From positions 59,424,332 through 59,488,331 of the forward strand of contig NC_033795.1 of the NCBI RefSeq assembly GCF_001876935.1: a DNA stretch of 64,000 nt, read 5' to 3'. Made by a program: the position numbers and the translations under genes. The DNA is from Asparagus officinalis (Eukaryota > Streptophyta > Magnoliopsida > Asparagales > Asparagaceae). Of the stretch, positions 55,808-64,000 are shown piece by piece (positions within the stretch are counted from its first letter, which is position 1; the number at the start of each line of letters is the position of its first letter). The notes beneath the pieces were generated by a model, which made no database searches, was not told the DNA's origin, and saw only the letters and a list, made by a program, of their open reading frames with translations.

Positions 55808-56340
55808 GATTTTAAAACGTGGTTAATCTGAAGAAAGAAGTTTGATTCGTTGTTTTAAGCTTTTATGCATGTTTTAGGGTTTTGAATACAAATCAAACAC
55901 ATAAAATTATGTTTATAATTGTTGAGTTGTTTCTAGATGTTCATATCTACTGTGATATGGTTGTATAAATTTTATGAAGATTTAGACATGTTTACATCGA
56001 GAAAACACGACATGAACATGACACACACACAACCAGTTTGGAAAACTGGAAACAGGGTTCACGGTCGACCGCCACGGTCGACCGCGTGCAGGACAGATAC
56101 CTGGGTAGTCTCTGGAGCCCGTCGCGGTCGACCGACGCCAGTCTGCTTTGGCTGTGCAAGTTTATTTGGGTTTGTTTTTTGTTGTCGAACGAATTTCTTG
56201 ACCTTATGATGATAGACTATGATGTTAGTAATTGTTTAACACCTGGGATGATGATGAACTTTAGATAAGGACACGCACACCGAGATTTGTGCACGTACGC
56301 TAGATTGTGTTGGATTGATACACTTTTGACATGAGATAAA
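55808..56340 (+). mobile_element. Tekay-like LTR, left piece
   Basis: Continuous with 58486-59519 once the solo LTR between them is removed. Contains CGGTCGACCG palindromes at about 56062-56135, as does the minus-strand relative at 62690-62800. Its upstream end is not identified. Confidence 0.5.
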
Positions 56341-58485
56341 TGTTATCCTTCTTGTTTTGATGGTGATTTAGCAAACAATTTATAACTAATGTTGTTTGTC
56401 TAGTGTTTGTGTTTTCGTATTTATTCTAGGCAAACAACGTGTTGGAGGATGGATGGAATAGAGCTTCAACGATCATATCCAAAGGAGGTTGGCGGAATGT
56501 CGGTGAAGCTTATGCAATTCTAGTTCAAGATCCAAGTTCAGCTTCATCCGCATAGTGTTCCAAGTCTAGCTTATTGAACATCAAGATCTAGCTTGGGTAA
56601 CTTAATTTAGGTTTTATATTATGTGTGTTAAGTACCTTAAGCTCAATAGCATATACACACATTTTATTGGTTTCCTTGTATATATATGTAGTCATATATA
56701 TATACAACACAAGTTTTGGTTTTTGTGTTTATAAATATGAAATTACATATTTCATATTTATTATTGTGTTTTGGTTTATCTACTTAGATATGAAACAAAT
56801 ATATTTTCATATACATACTCCTTTGTTTCTTTTTCTATTGTATTTGTAAAAATATTGTATTCTTAGTTTTTGGACTTAACAATTATCATATACATATTTT
56901 ATTAAGTCTACATAATCATTGTGCAAAGTTTCAAAAGTTGGTTTAGGTCAAAACATCAAACTCATGTGTTTACATTTTCATGTTTTGGACTATTTTGTAA
57001 AATGATGATATTTTTCATTTGGGAAGTCCTTTTTGGAAACCAGTCATTGTAACATGTTTATTATCATGTCTACAATCTTTTCCCAAAGTTTTACATTTTT
57101 TAGAATTTATTTGATATTTTTAAACAGTGTTTTAAAATCAGAAAAATAGTTTTCAGAATTTATTTTCATGTATCAGTCCTCGGTCAACCGCACCGGTCGA
57201 CCGCGCCCATGTTCATTCGTCTGTGGGCTGCAGAGAGTTTGTCGGTCGCCCGCCGCGGTCGACCGAGAGCTCGAGACTTCCCACGATCGACCGCACCGGT
57301 CGACCGATGAAGTCTGTGCTCGTTTTCTCAGTTTGGGATCTGGATCGCGGTCGACCGCGAATTTTTTTGATCGACCGCCGCTCTGTCTTTTTAGTTCCAA
57401 CGGCTATTTTTTCCAGCTGTTTTCTGATGGCTTTTTAGTCTTTTGTTTGGGGTTTTTGGCTGAGGTTCTTGGAGGCTATAAATACCCCATTGATCTCAGT
57501 TCTCAATCTATCCAAGAAAATGTTTTTCAAATAGTTTAACAAGGGTTTAAACTTGTTTAGGGTTTGTTTAAGTTTGTTTTAAGAAGCTGTTAAGCATTTG
57601 AGTGTTTCGGTTTTGTGAATCAATTCCACAAGAGCTTGAGGAGATTATCTATTGAAGTTTGAGCTTCCAACTATCCTCCCTCCATCTCTTGTTATCAATT
57701 GAGAAGTTTTCTAAACTCAAACTCTAGCTTTACATTTATATACTTGTTTGGTTATCATTGTTCTTAAGCTAGATTTTATATTTGAGTTTAGTTGATTTAA
57801 TTTATACTCATTGTTACACACACCCACTTGAGCTTATTGTATTTGCATATATAGTATATTAGGGTTGTGAGAGATTGTAACATTGAGTTGTGCTTAATTG
57901 AGTTCTCATCTATTGTAGAGAACAAATTTATATTTGTTACATTGTGAGATTGTAAGGTTTTCGGTGAGCTAGAAAACCGAGTGTGTTGTGAAGTTTTCGG
58001 TGAACTAGAAAACCGAGTGTGAGGAGTAACCGTTGTTCGGTGAGCGTTGAAAACCGACACTGTGAGGTGTAAACGTTATTCGGGTGAACGTAGAAAACCC
58101 GGTTGTGATAGTAGATTTCTCCCCGGGAATGGGGAGCGGAGACGTAGGACGGAAGGTCCGAACTCCGTGATCATTTGATTGTGTTTGAGTGTGCTTTGGC
58201 GTTTATTTATATTTGTGCTCATTGCTCATATCGCCATTGTCTCATTATTCATATCATCCTCTATCTTGTTTCATATTGTTTACCCTTGTGTTAGTTTATA
58301 TATCCTTGCATATATATTTCATCATATAGGATATATCTCATTATTTACATTGCTTATCCTAGCTCATATATCTTGTGGTACTTTATACTTGCTAGGATAA
58401 CTTGTTAATTAATTTTAATTGGTATTTAATCAGATTAGATTAGCATAAGACCCTAATCCCCCCCCCCCCCCTCTAGGGTCTAACA
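56341..58485 (+). mobile_element. Solo Sirevirus-like LTR with target duplication
   Basis: Starts TGTTATCCTTCTTGTTTTG, ends AGGGTCTAACA (2145 bp), flanked on both sides by ATAAA (56336-56340 and 58486-58490). It shares its layout with the LTR at 53427: GGTCGACC palindromes 57180-57385, TATAAATACC near 57477, C-run 58458-58471. About 57955-58105 carries four degenerate hairpins of the type GGTTTTC...GAAAACC in place of the longer block of the other LTR. Confidence 0.94.
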
Positions 58486-59519
58486 ATAAATTGATAAACA
58501 CATATTGAATAATGTTGTTCTACACGTATCCGAAAATAGGAAGATAAAACCTATTTGCCGCAGAACGATTGAGTAAAAGTATTACAAAAGTATCGTTATT
58601 TCACGTATCCGGAATAGGGAGATAATAAAACTTATTGTCACAGAGCGATTGAGTAAGAGCATTACAAAAGTATCGCTATAGCACAAGATGATGCACACAT
58701 AGATATTTGATCAGTTATGAGTTTTACTTCCATGATAGACTACCCGTGAGTAGGGTATTTACTTTGAGATTTTGGCACACCCGTTATGGACGGCAGTTAT
58801 ACTTCGTTTTGTTTTGGTTGGCATCCTCTTACATTAGAGCAGGCTACTCGGATGTACTTCGAGATGAGATATTTATTCTTTATGTTGGAGATTGGAGCAT
58901 GTTTACCTTGACTATTTGTTTTTCATTCATGAAGAGCTATATGAATGATTTGATATATGTATGTACTGACTCTATTTTTCTATATATATATACTCCTACC
59001 CCTTCCCCTGGGGAGAGGTAGTGATGATCTCGTTAGCGCTTCACGCTCGTTGTTTCCCCTCTTTCAGGTAGTGAGTCCGACGCACGGAGAGTCGTAGGTT
59101 GATGGGACATCTTAGTTGTCTGTTTAGCTATTTATTATATTTTATAGTTATTACAGAACTCCACATGTAGTTGATTATTTTTCAGACTCTAGATTGGTAT
59201 TTTATTTTAGAGTTGAGAACTCTTGTGAGACTTTGTTTATTTGACTCATTGTATTTGAGACTCAGTTCAGACTCAGAGATATATCTATTTCATTCCAGTT
59301 GGGCTCATTATTAATATCTCTTATGCTTCTTCTGTGTATTTTTGATGTTGTTCTATTTCTAGTTTTGCATGTCAGTACCTTTATCTGTTTATTGTTTCCA
59401 CTAGAGAGATAACGATTGTGATGGTGAAACATGTCGTAGCATGGTGTTTGGTGCTTGGCAGGTTTGACAATCCAGGTTTCACCTGGGACTGTAGCCTTGT
59501 GTGAACCCTGGGTGTCACA
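58486..59519 (+). mobile_element. Tekay-like LTR, 3' part
   Basis: Ends GGCAGGTTTGACA...GACTGTAGCC...GGGTGTCACA, the plus-strand equivalent of the minus-strand LTR end at 48012. A duplicated ACGTATCCG(A/G)AATAGG block lies at 58525 and 58600. At 59520 it is cut by Tat gag of opposite orientation, so no primer site follows. Confidence 0.7.
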
Positions 59520-60512
59520 GACCCCCAGCTCGATGAGTTGCTCGGGATTCATTCATCATGCCCAAGCGTTCTTTGACTGGAGCTTTGCATTGATCCTCGT
59601 GCAAATGTCCTAGGTGTTTAGCTATTGCTTTCCTACCTCTGGATATGTCCATACTATTGCGGAGCTTCACCGGAGGTGCGGGATTAGAAGGAGCGAGATC
59701 TAAACTTGACGAAAGCTGGGGACCAGCTTTGGATCTGGAATCGAGCGAGTGACACGACTGGTGTCTCTTGTCGGGTAGAAGCGCTGACTTGACCTTCGGC
59801 ACCCAAACCTGCTTAGATCTTGGTAGCCTTTTGAACACCTCTTCTTTTTGTAATTCTTATGCTTTATGCACAAGGATCTGGGTGTGTGCAAGAAGTACGT
59901 GGTGCTTCTGGATGCGCTCCTCGAGAGTAGAACGGGTTCGTTTGACATGAACTCATTTTTTTGTTGACGGTTGGGAGGACCCTGATGCTTGTTATGGCGG
60001 CAGCTTAGCCACTTGATGTCTCCTAGACTTCAGATCCTCTTGCTAGCGGAGCTCATCCACTTGCTCTAAAGCCTCAGCAAATTAACGGGCGAGACGTTAG
60101 CGGCGTCTCTGACGAGCCCTCTTCGATAAAGTAGGCGCCTTCAGCAATCAAGGGCGAGACGTTAGCGGCGTCTCTGACGAGCCCTCTTCGATAAAGTAGG
60201 CGCCTTCAGCAATCAACTCCTTAATGGATGCGGTGTCCAGATCTACAGTTTTTCGCTTCATCAGACACCGGCGGATCATTGTAAGATGCAACTGTAACCG
60301 CGGTAGCGGGGAGATCGCCTTCTTGGGTCTTTAGATCTGAAGACCAGCGGATCTTCCAGGAGGAGGAGACCTTCTAGCACTTACGAGGACAGGCGGATCA
60401 GGAGGAGGAGGAGGAGACATACTCCTTGAACTTTTATTGGTTGAACTCGTATTCGACCTCTTCAGCCACAGGGATCTTGAACGTCCGCTATGGCACGACA
60501 GTCTCACCAGCT
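59520..60512 (-). pseudogene. gag: Tat gag N-terminal region, frameshifted
   Basis: On the minus strand the sequence reads from the LTR end into YEFNQ, a stop, then KFKEYVSSSS; later LSKRARQRRRR, and near the left end VKERLGMMNESRATHRAGG, all collinear with the 12.6 kb and 33.5-35.4 kb gags. Stops and a 65-bp duplication break the frame. Homology ends at 59520, inside the segment corresponding to 35403-35411. Confidence 0.8.
60087..60216. repeat. 65-bp perfect tandem duplication in gag
   Basis: The block beginning GGGCGAGACGTTAGCGGCG occurs at 60087 and 60152. 65 bp is not a multiple of three, so it shifts the frame. Confidence 0.92.
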
Positions 60513-61630
60513 TGTTTGGATAGAAAGTTGATGTTTTCATTGAGGTATTCATTACAACTTCAGTCGTTACAATGAAAATGAAAAAGATAGTCTTTTTATA
60601 AGACTCTTACACAATGAAAACGAAAATTGCAATTCTTCTCAAACAAACACAATAGACGTTTATCATCCACTGCTTACGTGGGATCTTTGCATGTGCCAGG
60701 GACGTTAATATCCATAGACCACCGAGCGATCAGATCAATCCAGAGTTTTGTTGATTCGCGAAGGAGTCAAGAAACTGAAGTAATTATCTCGGCAATAGCG
60801 AGAAAACCACTCTTCTCGAGATCGCAACTAGGTACGATCTCAAGGGAAGGAACCGGGCTATGGATCTGACGAACTCCTCTTCCTTATGTCGAAGAACTCG
60901 ATCCGATCTCCTCCTCCTCTCTGAAATTCATGCTCCTTAGTCTCTGATTCAGTAGGGCTTCGCCAAGGTTCGAGAATTCCAGATCTGTGCAAATGAAGGC
61001 CCTAGGACTATATTTATAGGCTTCAGGAGCCTTGTTTTCGGATAAGAATGAACGATTTAATCTTATCCTCAGTTGTAACCACTTTAGCATGTTCTTAGAT
61101 GATATTAGATTAGTTAAAACAAATCCATGTGGTTAACGGTCAAAAAACGGCTCAAAACAGTATAAAACGGCTTTTTGGGGTCTGCGGACACCCGTGGTGT
61201 CTCGGCCGTGGCCGAGACACCACGGGTGTCTTGGCCTCGGCCAAAACACTTGCGGTGTCTCCGCTAAGGTTCGGGACACTATTTTACGCGTCTTGTTTGT
61301 TTTCGCTGTATCTTCGTCGTCCGAACTCGGAATTATGTTATTCAAAGTGTGTATGAAAACCGACAAGGAGATCTACAAGCTCCCACGGTTGAATCATATA
61401 TATAATAGATAGTACACGAGGGGTGCTTCTTCTTTCATAAGCGAAGCGTAGCTCCCGATCAGTTCATATCTTCGTTATTTTGTAGTTCTATTGCTTCACA
61501 CGGTTCGTCTACTTGCTTCATGCACTCATCGATGTTAATTAAGTTTATGTGACTTGAATAGTAATGTTCATCATCTTCTTTCTGTCTCGAGCCGCGTGTA
61601 GGAATCCGTAGGCAATTTTTGAAGCCTACA
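60513..61630 (-). mobile_element. Tat LTR, divergent copy (1118 bp)
   Basis: On the minus strand it begins at 61630 with TGTAGGCTTCAAAAATTGCC and ends TTTCTATCCAAACA at 60513, next to a degenerate primer region (AGCTGGTGAGACTGTCG). TATAAATA lies at 61011-61018 (minus). U3 has the palindrome GGTGTCTCGGCC-GT-GGCCGAGACACC at 61195-61220. It is inserted in Tekay-like LTR sequence; adjacent bases are GAGAC. Confidence 0.85.
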
Positions 61631-64000
61631 GAGACATAGTACGTCGAGCGAAATAATCCAAATAAGAAAACTCTCATGTATATATCATATGTCTCAAATT
61701 GAAGATGCCTAAACATTAACATCGAACTAGAGATAAATAATCTAAATGAAACCAATAATTAGAAACCCACAACACGAGACTGGTACGTTGAGTGAAATAA
61801 TCCAAATAAGGAAACCCTCATGTATATACCATATATCTCAAATTGTGAATCGCTAATCATTGATCCTAACCTAAGAATAAAATAAAGCAATACAGAAAGT
61901 AAAGACATTCATAATATCATATTTATAATATCTTCCAAATACAGAAAGTAAAGACATTCATAATATCATATTTATAATATCTTCCACTATCACTGGGAAG
62001 ATAAGATAAATATCAGCATATAACCATAATATCATATTTATAATATCTTCCACTATCACTGGGAAGATAAGATAAATATCAGCATATAACCCCGCATACT
62101 TTCAAGGGTAAAGTACTTCGGTCATATATCTCAGCAATGAGTCATATACATAACTGGCATCCACTAAAGACTCAGGCTATCAACAATCATCTCAATGCAA
62201 ATCCTTGTAAGATTCTGATTCATCGCATCATCATGCGGGACAGACTACCCGGTTGTTATCCTAACAGTGTACACGGCTTATTAGTCTAATCACATCTCTG
62301 TACATAACACGAGTGCGGGACAGACTACCAAGTAGGTATCCTAGAAATATAGCTCACAAGCCTCATCGCACGCTAGTGTGGGATAGACTGCTAAATAAAG
62401 CATCCTAAACAAGACTCAATGGCCTGTACTAATGGTATATCGACGTACTACTCCATGTAGTACTGAGCGGTGCTCATCAACGATATCCAACATGTATATA
62501 AATGTGTAATCAACATTTATCTAAAGTGTAATCGAAACAAAATTTGTCATAATCCCCTTTCGGGATACTTGTGGTGTGCTACGATACTATTCAGGTGTAC
62601 CCATGACTGTACATGTATCATCATGCGGCTCGATCCCTACGATCGCATTAAAAAATGTAAGAAACAAAACTATATTTCAAAAATATCCAAGTTGGTCGAC
62701 CGCCCCAAGGGTGTCAGTCGACCGAATAGAGAATTGTACACAACGTGCACACACATGACTTTATTGGTCAACCGCCCCTTGGGCGCTGGTCGACCGGCCA
62801 GAACAATATCTGGTTCTTAGGTTTTCGGGTTTGCATAATTTGTAACTATATTTAAATACTTATTTATATCATCATGATACATATAACAATATTAAAACTT
62901 GAACATTAAATAACAGAATATCATCTCCATAAAACTTAAACTTTTGATTTAATCTAATTAGCGTTAACATCTTAATTAATCAAATTTCTTGAATAAAACA
63001 TGAAATTTGTCCACAAGATTAACTGAACATGATAAATTCTACATAATTAATAGAGATGAAAATTATTTAAACATGTTTACAAAACTTAGGTATCACAAAC
63101 CTAGGGTTTAAACATCTATCTTTTACATGAAAACTTAATTAATAATAAATCTAGGGTTTAAACATGATTAGGACATGATTAACAAGTTAAAAACAAAACT
63201 AAAAATAACCCTAATGATCATGATCATGTTACTAACATAAACAGCAAGAAACAAACTCCATATCTATCATTAGATTAACATTTAACCTCAAAAATCATGT
63301 TTTTAAAGCATGGGGTTAAACTTCAACATGAGATTCATCATTATAATTAATAAAAACTTAATCTTTACTGAGAGAAGGGTTTGAAGGAAGATGATCTTGC
63401 CTCAAACGCTACTATAAAAACTCAACAATATAAGAAAATAAGTTCTCCCTCGCCAAAATCTGACAAACTCGCCATCTTCTCGGTATTTGCTTCACAAAGC
63501 TCTCAAAATTCACCAAAATTTGATCTAGGGTTTTTGAGGGGAGAGGGTGGCTGCTAGGGTTTAGAGATTTGATAAAAAGAGAGAATTATTATGAAAAATA
63601 TAGGTATTTATAGAGACAAATCCGAAATAAACATGTTTGACCCGAACTAGGAAACCTAGTCTAACTAGGAAAACAACCTTCGGAATTTTGGCTATAACTT
63701 TCTCGTCCGATCTCAGAATGAGGTGATTTAAGATTTGTTAGAAATCTATAAATCTATCAAAAATCCCTATAACTTTTGTCTTTTGAGTATTTCTAAATTC
63801 TTACTGTATTAGTTTGTAAAATATACAAACTTTTAACTGGTCGTTTTTCCAGATTCAAGCTCGTGCATGTCGTGCATGATTTCACTCCTATATTCATATA
63901 TATACATTAGATTAATCTCAAATCAATATCTAACATACTCAAACATTAAAATATGTTATTTATTACTATATAATATATTTATTATTATTTTTCACATAAA
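61631..64000 (-). mobile_element. Tekay-like LTR sequence (minus), running off the window
   Basis: 61631-61850 matches 48617-48780, and contains it twice. A TATA box (TATAAATA, minus) lies at 63605-63612, in the right place for an LTR promoter. GTCGACC palindromes lie at 62690-62800. The sequence is AT-rich with no ORF. The outer terminus is not visible. Confidence 0.55.
61891..62090. repeat. Two overlapping tandem duplications (49 bp and 66 bp units)
   Basis: 61891-61988: two copies of a 49-bp unit starting TACAGAAAGTAAAGACATTC. 61959-62090: two perfect copies of a 66-bp unit starting CATAATATCATATTTATAAT. Confidence 0.9.

Overview
This 64 kb window looks like repeat-rich, heterochromatin-type DNA from a flowering plant. 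The evidence is Ty3/gypsy elements of the plant Tat type (dual RNase H pol, complex 3' region), Ty1/copia elements with tRNA-iMet primer sites, Sirevirus-like and Tekay/Del-like LTRs, and small hAT-like DNA transposons. I found no convincing host gene, tRNA or rRNA. Three runs of exactly 1000 N (13562-14561, 31599-32598, 48848-49847) are assembly gaps.

Layout. 1-12238 (minus): a composite Tat element. It has a partial 3' LTR (1-531), a long 3' region, a second 3' region joined to a gag fragment, and an intact-looking pol frame (7272-12238). Inside its 3' region is an oppositely oriented gene-like unit (about 1140-3223, plus) with a repeat-rich upstream region, a TATA box, a candidate 5'-UTR intron and a frameshifted ORF of about 310 codons. 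12238-13561 (plus): a Tat LTR end and gag, cut by a gap. 14562-16290 (minus): gag start, primer site and LTR of another Tat subfamily. 16291-19198: DNA-transposon remnants (a hAT-like element inside a fold-back element, and an internally deleted Ac-like hAT). 19199-30984 (plus): a decayed copia element in LTR-internal-LTR-internal arrangement. 30985-43910 (plus): Tat elements again, with a long LTR, broken gag carrying a perfect nested solo LTR, a pol-less 3' region of hairpins and tandem repeats, a second LTR, another 3' region and a third, divergent LTR. 43911-48847 (minus): a decayed Tekay-like gypsy element. 49848-55807 (plus): a Sirevirus-like element with gag but no pol. 55808-59519: a Tekay-like LTR split by a solo Sirevirus-like LTR (56341-58485). 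59520-61630 (minus): Tat gag and LTR. 61631-64000 (minus): Tekay-like LTR sequence.

How it fits together. The Tat copies share LTR ends (TGTAG...CA), an unusual primer site (TGGCGACCACAGTGGGAG) and a gag frame that appears to begin inside the LTR and run through the primer site. Two copies share one gag-to-3'-region junction lacking pol, which implies a gag-only lineage that would depend on pol from relatives such as the 7272-12238 frame. The Sirevirus-like element is independently gag-only. The Tat 3' region is unusually structured: serial short hairpins whose stems vary in a compensated way around a conserved loop, 125-bp and about 88-bp tandem repeats, and in one copy the antisense gene. 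These are the most interesting parts of the window. All calls are by eye; no database search was run.
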